DNA of 64,000 nucleotides from Hyperoodon ampullatus (Eukaryota > Chordata > Mammalia > Artiodactyla > Ziphiidae): the NCBI GenBank assembly GCA_949752795.1, contig CATKHW010000365.1, positions 620,001 through 684,000 on the forward strand, given 5' to 3'. Below the pieces are notes generated by a model, which did no database searches, was not told the origin of the DNA, and worked only from the letters and a program-made list of their open reading frames with translations. This document shows positions 48,672-62,576 of the stretch, piece by piece. The stretch's first letter is position 1. Each line of letters begins with the position of its first letter. The position numbers were made by a program, and so were the translations under genes.

Positions 48672-50407
48672 CTGTTAGGCATTTGGATGGCACATATCAC
48701 TGTAATTTCCCGGCAGGAAGAATAATTAACCAAAGTCTCAGCCACCCACCGGGAACCAGGGTAGGTCCTGAACAAAAATTTTGGACTTGCGGTCAGCTCA
48801 CCAAAAACGAGTTGAAAAATGGAGCTCAGGGGCACAGCAATTCAAAAACTGGCTGAGTAATAAAGGAAAACTATGGTCCAAAAATCCGTTGAGGGAAGGC
48901 AACGAGGTGGACTTGAAAGCGAGGCAGAATAGCAGGAAACAGATTTCAAGAGGTATGTTGGAATCGCCTTTAAAGCTAGGAAGAGGGGCACAATTTCGAC
49001 AATGATGCACTTGGCCAAAAAGGGCGTATGCGTTTTCTCCTGAATATATTCAGGAGAAAACGCACACGCCCTTTTTGGCCAAGCAAGCAATCGGGCAATG
49101 CAAATCTGCACTACAAGGAAGTATCACTTCCCACCGGTCAAAAGGGACATCCACAAAATGTGTAAAAACCAGAAAGGCAAGACAGGCCCTGGAGAACAGG
49201 GAGCCTTGTTATGCTGATGGGCGGGATGTAAATTGCCAACTGCCTCTCTGGAGGAGTGCATTGTGTTCCTTAAAACAAGTAAACAACAGAGCTACAATGC
49301 CAAGGGCACTTCCAGTCTAGGGAATATACCTTGGGAAAACTGAAAATCAATAAGACAGAGCCACCCCAAAATTTAGGGCTGCACTGCTTACAAGGACCTC
49401 AACTTGGGTACACCTTAAATATCCCAGGAAATATATAAATGGTTCAAAAAATTGTGGTAATTACATACGATGGAATATCCCTGAGCCATGAAATCAATGT
49501 CATAAGACCAGTAGCAGCAAAATGGGTGGATTCAGGTACGATGATTCTAAGTGAAATAAGTCACACAGAAAAAGAAACTTAACATAACATATCACTTATG
49601 AAGATCCTGTAAACATGGCTACACATGAACTGAGTTAGAAAAGAGAACAGTGTCTCACATTTAGAAAACACTCTTATGCCTGCTTAAGGCGGAAGGAGAG
49701 GTGGGGTGATGCATAAAACCAGAGTTTGATATAAGCACAGGTACCGTTCCAAAAACCAACTATGGAATAGACAAGACGTACACCTTCCTCAGTGAAAGGG
49801 ACTCAAAACCCCATATTTCCCGCAGAGGAATATATCTGACTAGTAAGAATCTTAAAACCTATGTATTGATATGTCTCCGTAAGGGAATCAAGTGTGTCTA
49901 GACTGGCATAAACATGGCAGCGAGAATCAGCTCAAACGCACTATAAAAAGGAATTTCAAAACAAAACCAAAAAACTGGGAAATTCTTTACAATTCCTTCA
50001 GGGTCTCTGATGAAACCTGGAATGACCCTCTCTACAACGACAGCTGGATGTGGCATAAGGCTGGACACTTGGGACTGAGAGGATTGGTGAGTTTGGGTGA
50101 GCAAATGAAGACCCTTTAAAGCAATAATGCCTGGCACCCATTCCATGGTTCCCAACTCTCCAGGTTGAAGGGAATATTACTACAGTTATAATATGTACGG
50201 GAAACCTAGAGAACAGACACACTGTGAATACGAAAGGTTTCTAAAACTCAACGAATAGATCCTCCCATGGTGCTCCGGTTTGACTTTCCATCTGCTTTAC
50301 TATCAATCTCCCAACTTGGAGAGACAGCCCCTTTAACCTCCTGGTTCGCACAGGCTTCCAATTTGGCAGAGGATGAAAGGGAAGAGGGAGAACCAATGAG
50401 AGAGTAG
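48672..50407 (+). repeat. Satellite monomer M29 (1,736 bp)
   Basis: One base lost at TTTGGATGGCACAT. Private GGAACCAGGGTAGG and CTTTAAAGCTAGGAAG. The 3' end carries AGATCCTCCCATGG, close to the end of M2, and CACAGGCTTCCAATTTGG, as at the end of M6. The 3' site AATAATGCCTGG mixes types I and II. Confidence 0.97.
49010..49083. repeat. 74-bp palindrome in M29, one mismatch
   Basis: Right arm reads CGCACACGCCC instead of CGCATACGCCC. Confidence 0.97.
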
Positions 50408-52147
50408 CTGTTAGGCATTTGGACGGGCACATATCACTCTAACTTCCCGGCAGGAAAAAGAATTAACCAAAGTCTCAGCCCTGCACCGGGAACCAGCATA
50501 TGTCCTGAACCAAAATTTTGGACTTGCGGTCAGCTCACCAAAAACGCGTTGAAAAATGGAGCTCAGGGGCACAGCAATTCACAAACTGGCCGAGTTTAAA
50601 GGACAACTATGGTCCAAAAATCTCTTGAGGGAAGGCAGCGAGGAGGACTTGAAAGCGAGGCAGAATAGCAGGAAACAGATTTCAAGAGATACTTTGGAAT
50701 CGCCTTTAAAGCACAGGAAGAGGGGCACAACTTTGATAATGATGCACTTGGCCAAAAAGGGCGTATGCGTTTTCACCTGAATATATTCAGGAGAAAACGC
50801 ATACGCCCTTTTTGGCCAAGCAAGCAAGCGGGCAATGCAAATCTGCACTACAAAGAAGTATCACTTCCCACCGGTCAAAAGGGACATCCACAAAATGTGT
50901 AAAAACCAGAAAGGCAAGACAGGCCCTGCAGAACAGGGAGCCTTGTTATGTTGATGGGCGGGATGTAAATTGCCAACTGTCTCTCTGGAGGAGTGCATTG
51001 TGTTCCCTAAAACAAGTAATCAACAGAGCTACAGAGCCAAGGGCACTTCCAGTCTAGGGAATATACCTTTGGAAAACTGAAAATCAATAAGACAGAGCCA
51101 CCCCAAAATTTTGGGCTGCACTGCTTACAAGGACCTCAAATTGGGTACACCTTAAATATCCCAGGAAATATAAAAATGGTTCAAAAAATTGTGGTACTTA
51201 CGTACGATGGAATATCCCTCAGCCATGAAATCAATGTCATAAGACCAGTAGCAGCAAAATGGGTGGATTCAGGTACGATGATTCTAAGTGAAATAAGTCA
51301 CACAGAAAAAGAAACTTATCATAAGATATCACTTATGAAGATCCTGTAAACATGGCTACACTTGAACTGAGTTAGGAAAGAGAACAGTGTCTCACATTTA
51401 GAAAACACTCTTATGCCTGCTTAAGGGGGAAGGAGTGGTGGGGTGATGCATAAAACCAGAGTTTGATATAAGCACAGGTACCGTTCCAAAAACCAACTAT
51501 GGAATAGACAAGACCTACACCTTCCTCAGTGAAAGGGACTCAAAACCCCATATTTCCCGCAGAGGAATATATCTGACTAGTAAGAATCTTAAAACCTATG
51601 TATTGATATGTCTCCGTAAGGGAATCAAGTGTGTCTAGACTGGCATAAACATGGCAGCGAGAATCAGCTCAAACCCACTAAAAAAGGGAATTTCAATAAC
51701 AAACCAAAAAAAAACTGGGAAATTCTTTACAATTCCTTCAGGTTCTCTGATGAAACATGGAATGACCCTATCTACAATGACAGCTGGATGTGGCATAAGG
51801 CTGGACACTTGCGACTGAGAGGATTGGTGAGATTGGGTGAGCAAATGCAGACCCTTTAAAGCAATAATGCATGGCACCAATTCCATGGGTCCCAACTCTC
51901 CAGGTTGAAGGGAATATTACTAAAGTTATAACATGTACGGGAAACCTAGAGAACGGACACACTGTGAATACGAAAGGTTTCTAAAACTCAACGAATAGTC
52001 CCTCTCCTGGTGCTCCGGTTTGACTTTCCATCTGCTTTACTATCAACCTCCCAACTTGGAGAGACAGCCCCTTTAACCTCCTGGTTCGCACAGGTTTCCA
52101 ATTTGGCAGAGGATGAAAGGGAAGAGGGAGAACCAATGAGAGAGTAG
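50408..52147 (+). repeat. Satellite monomer M30 (1,740 bp), junction of the two 12-mer copies
   Basis: The first 114 bp (CAGCCCTGCACCGGG, CATATGTCC) differ from M18 and resemble M7. From 50522 on it is identical to M18 as far as I can see. The unit is therefore a chimera that records the exchange behind the 12-mer duplication. Confidence 0.97.
50747..50820. repeat. 74-bp palindrome in M30, one mismatch (copy of M18)
   Basis: Same TTTTCACCTG left-arm change as M18. Confidence 0.97.
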
Positions 52148-53889
52148 CTGTTAGGCATTTGGACGGGCACATATCACTCTAACTTCCCGGCAGGAAGAAG
52201 TATTAACCAAAGTCTCAGCCACCAACCGGGAACCAGCATAGGTCCTGAACCAAAATTTTGGACTTGCGGTCAGCTCACCCAAAACGAGTTGAAAAATGGA
52301 GCTCAGGGGCACAGCAATTCACAAACTGGCCAAGAAAAAAGGACAACTATCGTCCAAAAATCTGTTGAGGGAAGGCAACGAGGCGGACTTGAATGCGAGG
52401 TAGAATAGCAGGAAACAGATTTCAAGAGGTACGTTGGAATCACCTTTAAAGCACAGGAAGAGGGGCACAACTTCGACAATGATGCACTTGGCCAAAAAGG
52501 GCGTATGTGTGTTCTCCTGAATATATTCAGGAGAAAACGCATACGCCCTTTTTGGCCAAGCAAGCAAGCAAGCGGGAAATGCAAATCTGCACTACAAAGA
52601 AGTATCACTTCCCACCGGTCAAAAGGGACATCCACAAAATGTGTAAAAACCAGAAAGGCAAGACAGGCCCTGAAGAACCGGGAGCCTTGTTATGCTGATG
52701 GGTGGGATGTAAATTGCCAACTGCCTCTCTGGAGGAGTGCATTGTGTTCCCTAAAACAAGTAAACAACAGAGCTACAGAGCCAAGGGCACTTCCAGTCTA
52801 GGGAATATACCTTGGGAAAACTGAAAATCAATAAGACAGAGCCACCCCAAAATTTACGGCTGCAGTGCTTACAAGGACGTCAACTTGGGTACACCTTAAA
52901 TATCCCAGGAAATATAAAAATGGTTCAAAAAATTGTGGTACTTACGTACGATGGAATATCCCTCAGCCATGAAATCAATGTCATAAGACCAGTAGCAGCA
53001 AAATGGGTGGATTCAGGTACGATGATTCTAAGTGAAATATGTCACACAGAAAAATAAACTTATCATAAGATATCACTTATGAAGATCCTGTAAACATGGC
53101 TACACTTGAACTGAGTTAGGAAAGAGAACAGTGTCTCACATTTAGAAAACATTCTTATGCCTGCTTAAGGGGGAAGGAGAGGTGGGGTGATGCATAAAAC
53201 CAGAGCTTCATATAAGCACAGGTACCGTTCCAAAAACCAACTATGGAATAGACAAGACCTACACCTTCCTCAGTGAAAGGGACTCAAAACCCCATATTTC
53301 CCGCAGAGGAATATATCTGACTAGTAAGAATCTTAAAACCTATGTATTGATATGTCTCCGTACGGGAATCAAGTGTTTCTAGACTGGCATAAACATGGCA
53401 GCGAGAATCAGCTCAAACCCATTATAAAAAGGAATTTTAAAAACAAAACAAAAAAACTGGGTAATTCTTTACAATTCCTTCAGGGTCTCTGATGAAACGT
53501 TAAATGACGCTATCTACAATGACAGCTGGATGTGGAATAAGGCTGGACACTTGGGACTGAGAGGATTGGTGAGATTGGGTGAGCAAATGCAGACCCTTTA
53601 AAGCAATAATGCATGGCACCCACTCCATGGGTCCCAACTCTCCATGTTGAAGGGAATATTACTACAGTTATAACATGTACGGGAAACCTAGAGAACGGAC
53701 ACACTGTGAATACGAAAGTTTTCTAAAACTCAACGAATAGTCCCTCCCCTGATGCTCCGCTTTGACTTTCCATCTGCTTTACTATCAATCTCCCAACTTG
53801 GAGAGACAGCCCCTTTAACCTCCTGGTTCGCACAGGTTTCCAATTTCGCAGAGGATGAAAGGGAAGAGGGAGAACCAATGAGAGAGTAG
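52148..53889 (+). repeat. Satellite monomer M31 (1,742 bp), copy of M19
   Basis: Matches M19 at an offset of 20,857 bp, including the fourth AAGC unit and the GAAAAATAAAC stop. Confidence 0.97.
52487..52560. repeat. 74-bp palindrome in M31, two mismatches (copy of M19)
   Basis: Same GTATGTGTGTTCTCC left arm as M19. Confidence 0.96.
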
Positions 53890-55627
53890 CTGTTAGGCAT
53901 TTGGACGGGCACATATCACTCTAACTTCCCGGCAGGAAGAAGAATTAACCAAAGTCTCAGCCCCCCACCGGGAACCAGCATAGGTCCTGAACCAAAATTT
54001 TGGACTTGCGGTCAGCTCACCAAAAACGAGTTGAAAAATGGAGCTCAGGGGCACAGCAATTCACAAACTGGCCGAGTAAAAAAGGACAACTATCGTCCAA
54101 AAATCTGTTGAGGGAAGGCAACGAGGCAGACTTGAAATCGAGGCTGAATAGCAGGAAACAGATTTCAAAAGGTACTTTGGAATTGCCTTTAAAGCACAGG
54201 AAGAGGGGCACAAATTCGACAATGATGCACTTGGCCAAAAAGGGCGTATGCGTTTTCTCCTGAATATATTCAGGAGAAAACACATACGCCCTTTTTGGCC
54301 AAGCAAGCAAGCGGGCAATGCAAATCTGCACTACAAAGAAGTATCACTTCCCACCGGTCAAAAGGGACATCCACAAAATGTGTAAAAACCAGAAAGGCAA
54401 GACAGGCCCTGGAGAACAGGGAGCCTTGTTATGCTGATGGGCGGGATGTAAATTGCCAACTGCCTCTCTGGAGGAGTGCATTGTGTTCCCTAAAATAAGT
54501 AAACAACAGAGCTACAGAGCCAAGGGCACTTCCAGTCTAGGGAATATACCTTGGGAAAACTGAAAATCAATAAGACAGAGCCACCCCAAAATTTAGGGCT
54601 GCACTGCTTACAAGGACCTCAACTTTGGTACACCTTAAATATCCCAGGAAATATAAAAATGGTTCAAAAAATTGTGGTACTTACGTACGATGGAATATCC
54701 CTCAGCCATGAAATCAATGTCATAAGACCAGTAGCAGCAAAATGGGTGGATTCAGGTACGATGATTCTAAGTGAAATAAGTCACACAGAAAAAGAAACTT
54801 ATCATAAGATATCACTTATGAAGATGCTGTAATCATGGCTACACTTGAACTGAGTTAGGAAAGAGAACAGTGTCTCACATTTAGAAAACACTCTTATGCC
54901 TGCTTAAGGGGGAAGGAGAGGTGGGGTGATGCATAAAACCAGAGTTTGATATAAGCACAGGTACCGTTCCAAAAACCAACTATGGAATAGACAAGACCTA
55001 TACCTTCCTCAGTGAAAGGGACTCAAAACCCCATATTTCCCGCAGAGGAATATATCTGACTAGTAAGAATCTTAAAACCTATGTATTGATATGTCTCCGT
55101 AAAGGAATCAAGTGTGTCTAGACTGGCATAAACATGGCAGCGAAAATCAGCTCAAACCCACTATAAAAAGGAATTTCAAAAACAAAACAAAAAAAGTGGG
55201 AAATTCTTTACAATTCCTTCAGGGTCTCTGATGAAACATGGAATGACCCTATCTACAACGACAGCTGGATGTGGCATAAGGCTGGACACTTGGGACTGAG
55301 AGGATTGGGGAGATTGGGTGAGCAAATGCAGACCCTTTAAAGCACAAATGCCTGGCACCCATTCCATGGGTCCCAACTCTCCAGGTTGAAGGGAATATTA
55401 CTACAGTTATAACATGTACGGGAAACCTAGAGAACGGACACACTCTGAATACGAAAGGTTGGTAAAACTCAACGAATAGTCCCTCTCTTGGTGCTCCGGT
55501 TTGACTTCCATCTGCTTTACTATCAACCTCCCAACTTGGAGAGATAGCCCCTTTAACCTCCTGGTTCACACAGGTTTCCAATTTGGCAGATTATGAAAGG
55601 GAAGAGGGAGAACCAATGAGAGAGTAG
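53890..55627 (+). repeat. Satellite monomer M32 (1,738 bp), copy of M20
   Basis: Matches M20, including AACACATACG in the palindrome and GCAGATTATGAAAGG at the end. Confidence 0.97.
54230..54303. repeat. 74-bp palindrome in M32, one mismatch (copy of M20)
   Basis: Same AACACATACG right-arm change as M20. Confidence 0.97.
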
Positions 55628-57365
55628 CTGTTAGGCATTTGGACGGGCACATATCACTGTAATTTCCCGGCAGGAAGAAGAATTAACCAAAGTCTCAGCC
55701 ACCCACCGGGAACCAGTATAGGTCCTGAACGAAAATTTTGGACTTGCGGTCAGCTCACCAAAAACGAGTTGAAAAATGGAGCTCAGGGGCACAGCAATTC
55801 ACAAACTGGTCGAGTAATAAAGGACAAGTATCGTCCAAAAATCTGTTAACGGAAGGCAACGAGGCGGACTCGAAAGCGAGGCAGAATAGCAGGAAACAGA
55901 TTTCAAGAGGTACGTTGGATTCGCCTTTAAAGCACAGGAAGAGGGGCACAACTTCGACAATGATGCACTTGGCCAAAAAGGGCGTATGCGTTTTCTCCTG
56001 AATATATTCAGGAGAAAACGCATACGCCCTTTTTGGCCAAGCAAGCAAGCGGGCAATGCAAATCTGCACTACAAAGAAGTATCACTTCCCACCGGTCAAA
56101 AGGGATATCCACAAAATGTATAAAAACCAGAGAGGCAAGACAGGCTCTGGAGAACAGGGAGCCTTGTTATGCTGATGGGCGGGATGTAAATTGCCAACTG
56201 CCTCTCTGGAGGAGTGCATTGTGTTCCCTAAAACAAGTAAACAACAGAGCTACAGAGACAAGGGCATTTCCAGTCTATGGAATATACCTTGGGAAAACAG
56301 AAAATCAATAAGACAGAGCCACCCCATAATTTAGGGCTGCACTGCTTACAAGGACCTCAACTTGGGAACACCTTAAATATCCCAGGAAATATAAAAATGG
56401 TTCAAAAAATTGTGGTACTTACGTACGATGGAATATCCCTCAGCCATGAAATCAATGTCATAAGACAAGTAGCAGCAAAATGGGTGGATTCAGGTACGAT
56501 GATTCTAAGTGAAATAAGTCACAGAGAAAAAGAAACTTATCATAAGATATCACTTATGAAGATCCTGTAAACATGGCTACACTTGAACTGAGTTAGGAAA
56601 GAGAACAGTGTCTCACATTAGAAAACACACTTATGCCTGCTTAATGGGGAAGGAGAGGTGGGGTGATGCATAAAACCAGAGTTTGATATAAGCACAGGTA
56701 CCGTTCCAAAAACCAACTATGGAATAGACAAGACCTACACCTTCCTCAGTGAAAGGGACTCAAAACCCCATATTTCCCGCAGAGGAATATATCTGACTAG
56801 TAAGAATCTTAAAACCTATGTATTGATATGTCTCCGTAAGGGAATCAAGTGTGTCTAGACTGACATAAACATGGCAGCGAGAATCAGCTCAAACTCACTA
56901 TAAAAAGGAATTTCAAAAACAAAACAAAAAAACTGGGAAATTCTTTACAATTCCTTCAGGGTCTCTGATGAAACCTGGAATGACCCTATCTACAATGACA
57001 GCTGGATGTGGCAGAAGGAGGGACACTTGGGACTGAGACGATTGGTGAGATTGGGTGAGCAAATGCAGACCCTTTAAAGCAATAATGCATGGCACCCATT
57101 CCATGTGTCCGAACTCTCCAGGTTGAAGGGAATATTACTACAGCTATAACATGTACGGGAAACCTAGAGAACGGACACACTGTGAATACGAAAGGTTTCT
57201 AAATCTCAACGAATAGTCCCTCTCCTGGTGCTCCGGTTTGACTTTCCATCTGCTTTACTATCAACCTCCCAACTTGGAGAGACAACCCCTTTAAACTCCT
57301 GGTTCACACACATTGCCAATTTGGCAGAGGATGAAAGGGAAGAGGGAGAATCAATGAGAGAGTAG
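55628..57365 (+). repeat. Satellite monomer M33 (1,738 bp), copy of M21
   Basis: Matches M21 except at 57004 (G here, T at 36147). Perfect palindrome. Confidence 0.97.
55968..56041. repeat. 74-bp palindrome in M33, perfect (copy of M21)
   Basis: Both 37-base arms are fully complementary without spacer. Confidence 0.98.
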
Positions 57366-59104
57366 CTGTTAGGCATTTCGACGGGCACATATCACTCTAA
57401 CTTCCCGGTAGGAAGAAGAGTTAACCAAAGTCTCAGCCACCAACCGGGAGCCAGTATAGGTCCTGAACCAAAATTTTGGACTTCCGGTCAACTCACCAAA
57501 AACGAGTTGAAAAATGGAGCTCAGGGGCACAGCAATTCACAAACTGGCCGAGTAATAAAGGACAACTATCGTCCAAAAATCTGTTGAGGGAAGGCAACGA
57601 GGCGGACTTGAATGCGAGGCAGAATAGCAGGAAACAGGTTTAAAGAGGTACGTTGGAATCACCTTTAAAGCACAGGAAGAGGGGCACAACTTCGACAATG
57701 ATGCACTTGGCCAAAAAGGGCGTATGCGTTTTCTCCTGAATATATTCAGGAGAAAACGCATACGCCCTTTTTGGCCAAGCAAGCAAGCGGGCAATGCAAA
57801 TCTGCACTACAAAGAAGTATCACTTCCCACCGGTCAAAAGGGACATCCACAAAATGTGTAAAAACCAGAAAGGCAAGACAGGCCCTGGAGAACAGGGAGC
57901 CTTGTTATGCTGATGGGCGGGATGTAAATTGCCAACTGCCTCTCTGGAGGAGTGCATTGTGTTCCCTAAAACAAGTAAACAACAGAGCTACAGAGCCAAG
58001 GGCACTTCCAGTCTAGGGAATATACCTTGGGAAAACTGAAAATCAATAAGACAGAGCCACCCGAAAATTTAGGGCTGCACTGCTTACAAGGACCTCAACT
58101 TTGGTACACCTTAAATATCCCAGGAAATATAAAAATGGTTCAAAAAATTGTGGTACTTACGTACGATGGAATATCCCTCAGCCATGAAATCAATGTCATA
58201 AGACCAGTAGCAGCAAAATGGGTGGATTCAGGTACGATGATTCTAAGTGAAATAAGTCACACAGAAAAAGAAACTTATCATAAGATATCACTTATGAAGA
58301 TCCTGTAATCATGGCTAAACTTGAACTGAGTTAGGAAAGAGAACAGTGTCTCACATTTAGAAAACACTCTTATACCTGCTTAAGTGGGAAGGAGAGGTGG
58401 GGTGATGCATAAAACCAGAGTTTGATATAAGCACAGGTACCGTTCCAAAAACCAACTATGGAATAGAAAAGACCTATACCTTCCTCAGTGAAAGGGACTC
58501 AAAACCCCATATTTCCCGCAGAGGAATATATCTGACTCGTAAGAATTTTAAAACCTATGTATTGATATGTCTCCATAAGGGAATCAAGTGTGTCTAGACT
58601 GGCATAAACATGGCAGCGAGAATCAGCTCAAACCCACTATAAAAAGGAATTTCAAAAACAAAACAAAAAAACTGGGAAATTCTTTACAATTCCTTCAGGG
58701 TCTCTGATGAAAGCTGGAATGACCCAATCTACAACGACAGCTGGATGTGGCATAAGGCTGGACACTTGGGACTGAGAGGATTTGTGAGATTGGGTGAGCA
58801 AATGCAGACCCTTTAAAGCAATAATGCATGGCACCCATTCCATGGGTCCCAACTCTCCAGGTTGAAGGGAATATTACTAAAGTTATAACATGTACGGGAT
58901 ACCTAGAGAACGGACACACTGTGAATACGAAATGTTTCTAAAACTCAACGAATAGTCCGTCTCCTGGTGCTCCGGTTTGACTTTCCATGTGCTTTACTAT
59001 CAACCTCCCAACTTGGAGAGACAGCCCCTTTAACCTCCTGGTTCGCACAGGTTGCCAATTTGGCAGAGGATGAAACGGAAGAGGGAGAACCAATGAGAGA
59101 GTAG
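57366..59104 (+). repeat. Satellite monomer M34 (1,739 bp), copy of M22
   Basis: Matches M22, including TTTCGACGGGC and the perfect palindrome. Confidence 0.97.
57706..57779. repeat. 74-bp palindrome in M34, perfect (copy of M22)
   Basis: Both 37-base arms are fully complementary without spacer. Confidence 0.98.
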
Positions 59105-60841
59105 CTGTCAGGCATTTGGACGGGCACATATCACTCTAAATTCCCGGAAGGAACAATAATTAACCAAATTCTCAGCCACCCACCGGGAACCAGTATAGGT
59201 CCTGAACCAAAATGTTGGACTTGCGGTCAGATCACCAAAAATGTGTTGAAATATGGAGCTCAGGGGCACAGCAATTCACAAACTGGCCGAGTAATAAAGG
59301 ACAACTATCATCCAAAAATCTGTTGAGGGAAGGCAACGAGGCGGACTTGAAAGCGAGGCAGAATAGCAGGAAACAGATTTCAAGAGCTACGTGGGAATCG
59401 CCTTTAAAGCACAAGAAGAGGGGCACAACTTCGACAATGATGCACTTGGCCAAAAAGGGCGTATGCATTTTCTACTGAATATTTTCAGGAGAAAACGCAT
59501 ACGCCCTTTTTGGCCAAGCAAGCAAGCGGGCAATGCAAATCTGCACTACAAAGAAGTATCACTTCTCACCGGTCAAAAGGGACATCCACAAAATGTGTAA
59601 AAACCAGAAAGGCAAGACAGGCCGTGGAGAACAGGGAGCCTTGTTATGCTGATGGGCGGGATGTAAATTGCCAACTGCCTCTCTGGAGGAGTGCATTGTG
59701 TTCCCTAAAACAAGTAAACAACAGAGCTACAGAGCCAAGGGCACTTCCAGTCTAGGGAATATACCTTGGGAAAACTGAAAATCAATAAGACAGAGCCACC
59801 CCAATATTTAGGGCTGCAGTGCTTAAAAGGACCTCAACTTGGGTACACATTAAATATCCCAGGAAATATAAAAATGGTTCAAAACATTGTGGTACATACG
59901 TACGATGGAATATCCCTCAGCCATAAAATGAATGTCATAAGACCAGTAGCAGCAAAATGGGTGGATTCAGGAACGATGATTCTAAGTGAAATAAGTCACA
60001 CAGAAAAAGAATCTTATCATAAGATATCACTTATGAAGATCCTGTAAACATGGCTACACTTGAACTGAGTTAGGAAAGAGAACAGTGTCTCACATTTAGA
60101 AAACACTCTTATGCCTGCTTAAGGGGGAAGGAGAGGTGGGGTGATGCATAAAACCAGAGTTTGATATAAGCACAGGTACCGTTCCAAAAACCAACTATGG
60201 AATAGACAAGACCTACACATTCCTCAGTGAAAGGGACTCAAAACCCCATATTTCCTGCAGAGGAATATATCTGACTAGTAAGAATCTTAAAACCTATGTA
60301 TTGATATGTCTCCATAAGGGAATCAAGTGTGTCTAGACCGTCATAAACATGGCAGCGAGAATCAGCTCAAACCCACTATAAAAAGGAATTTCAAAAACAA
60401 AACAAAAAACTGGGAAATTCTTTACAATTCCTTGAGGGTCTCTGATGAAACCTGGAATGACCCTATCTACAAAGACAGCTGGATGTGGCATAAGGCTGGA
60501 CACTTGGGACTGAGAGGATTGGTGAGATTGGGTGAGCAAATGCAGACCCTTTAAAGCAATAATGTTTGGCACCCATTCCATGGGTCCCAACTCTCCAGGT
60601 TGAAGGGAATATTACTACAGCTATAACATGTACTAGAAACCTAGAGAACGGACACACTGTGAATACGAAAGGTTTCTAAAACTCAACGAATAGTCCCTCT
60701 CCTGGTGCTCCAGTTTGACTTCCATCTGCTTTACTATCAACCTCCCAACTTGGAGAGATAGCCCCTTTAACCTCCTGGTTCACACAGGTTGCCAATTTGG
60801 CAGATTATGAAAGGGAAGAGGGAGAACCAATGAGAGAGTAG
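59105..60841 (+). repeat. Satellite monomer M35 (1,737 bp), copy of M23
   Basis: Matches M23 except at 59566 (T here, C at 38709). Confidence 0.97.
59445..59518. repeat. 74-bp palindrome in M35, three mismatches (copy of M23)
   Basis: Same three changes as M23, including the altered centre GAATATTTTC. Confidence 0.95.
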
Positions 60842-62576
60842 CTGTTAGGCATTTGGACGGGCACATATCACTGTAATTTCCCGGCAGGAAGAAGAATTAA
60901 CCAAAGTCTGAGCCACCCACCGGGAACCAGTATAGGTACTGAACGAAAATTTTGGACTTGCGGTCAGCTCACCAAAAACGAGTTGAATAATGGAGCTCAG
61001 GGGCACAGCAATTCACAAACTGGCCGAGTAATAAAGGAGAAGTATCGTCCAAAAATCTGTTAACGGAAGGCAACGAGGCGGACTTGAAAGCGAGGCAGAA
61101 TAGCAGGAAACAGATTTCAAGAGGTACGTTGGAATCGCCTTTAAAGCACAGGAAGAGGGGCACAACTTCGACAATGATGCACTTGGCCAAGAAGGGCGTA
61201 TGCGTTTTCTCCTGAATATATTCAGGAGAAAACGCATACGCCCTTTTTGGCCAAGCAAGCAAGCGGGCAATGCAAATCTGCACTACAAAGAAGTATCTCT
61301 TCCCACCGGTCAAAAGGGGCGTCCACAAAATGTGTAAAAACCAGAAAGGCAAGACAGGCCCTGGAGAACAGGGAGCCTTGTTATGCTGATGGGCGGGATG
61401 TAAATTGCCAACTGCCTCTCTGGAGGAGTGCATTGTGTTCCCTAAAACAAGTAAACAACAGAGCTACAGAGCCAAGGGCACTTCCAGTCTAGGGAATATA
61501 CCTTGGGAAAACTGAACATCAATAAGACAGAGCCACCCCAAAATTTAGGGCTGCACTGCTTACAAGGACCTCAACTTGGGTACACCTTAAATATCCCAGG
61601 AAATATAAAAATGGTTCAAATTTGTGGTACTTACGTACGATGGAATATCCCTCAGCCATGAAATCAATGTCATAAGACCAGTAGCAGCAAAATGGGTGGA
61701 TTCAGTTACGATGATTCTAAGTGAAATAAGTCACACAGAAAAAGAAACTTATCATAAGATATCACTTATGAAGATCCTGTAAACATGGCTACACTTGAAC
61801 TGAGTTAGGAAAGAGAACAGTGTCTCACATTTAGAAAACACTCTTACGCCTGCTTAAGGGGGAAGGAGAGGTGGGGTGATGCATAAAACCAGAGTTTGAT
61901 ATAAGCACAGTTACCGTTCCAAAAACCAACTATGGAATAGAAAAGACCTACACCTTCCTCAGTGAAAGGAACTCAAAACCCATATTTCCCACAGAGGAAT
62001 ATATCTGAGTAGTAAGAATCTTAAAACCTATGTATTGAAATGTCTCCGTAAGGGAATCAAATATGTGTAGACTGGCATAAACATGGCAGCGAGAATCAGA
62101 TCAAACCCACTATAAAAAGGAATTTCAAAAACAAACCAATAAAACTGGGAAATTCTTTACAATTCCTTCAGGGTCTCTGATGAAACCTGGAATGACCCTA
62201 TCTACAACGACAGCTGGATGTGGCATAAGGCTGGACACTTGGGACTGAGGGGATTGGTGAGACTGGGTGATCAAATGCACACACTTCAAAGCAATAATGC
62301 ATGGCACCCATTCCATGGGTCCCAACTCTCCAGGTTGTAGGGAATATTACTACAGTTATAACATGTACGGGAAACCAAGAGAACGGACACACTGTGAATA
62401 CGAAAGGTTTCTAAAACTCAACGAATGTCCCTCTCCTGGTGCTCCGGTTTGACTTTCCATCTGCTTTACTATCAATCTCCCAACTTGGAGAGAGAGCCCC
62501 TTTAACCTCCTGGTTCGCACAGGTTTCCAATTTGGCAGAGGATGAAAGGGTAGAGGGAGATCCAATGAGAGAGTAG
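60842..62576 (+). repeat. Satellite monomer M36 (1,735 bp), copy of M24
   Basis: Matches M24, including the four-base loss at GGTTCAAATTTGTGG. Confidence 0.97.
61182..61255. repeat. 74-bp palindrome in M36, one mismatch (copy of M24)
   Basis: Same GGCCAAGAAGGG left-arm change as M24. Confidence 0.97.

Larger units (their letters stand above)
29665..50521 (+). repeat. 12-monomer higher-order repeat unit, copy 1 (20,857 bp)
   Basis: This segment (rest of M18, M19-M29, first 114 bp of M30) is followed directly by a second near-identical copy. The offset between copies is exactly 20,857 bp, or 12 monomers. Private variants of each monomer reappear in the same order: the GAGTTTAAAGG deletion of M18, the extra AAGC unit of M19, the CACATACG change in the M20 palindrome, CTGTTAACGG of M21 and M24, TTTCGACGGG of M22 and the GAATTCTGAATATC stretch of M25. 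The left edge is fixed by the last mismatch at 29664 (C) against 50521 (G). The 43144-50521 part has no partner in the window because copy 2 is cut by the window end. Confidence 0.96.

Noticed and set aside
29551..50407. Collapsing the two 12-mer copies as an assembly duplicate
   Set aside because: They differ at at least two positions and are joined in exact register with a chimeric monomer at the seam, which fits a real tandem duplication. Only long reads can settle it.
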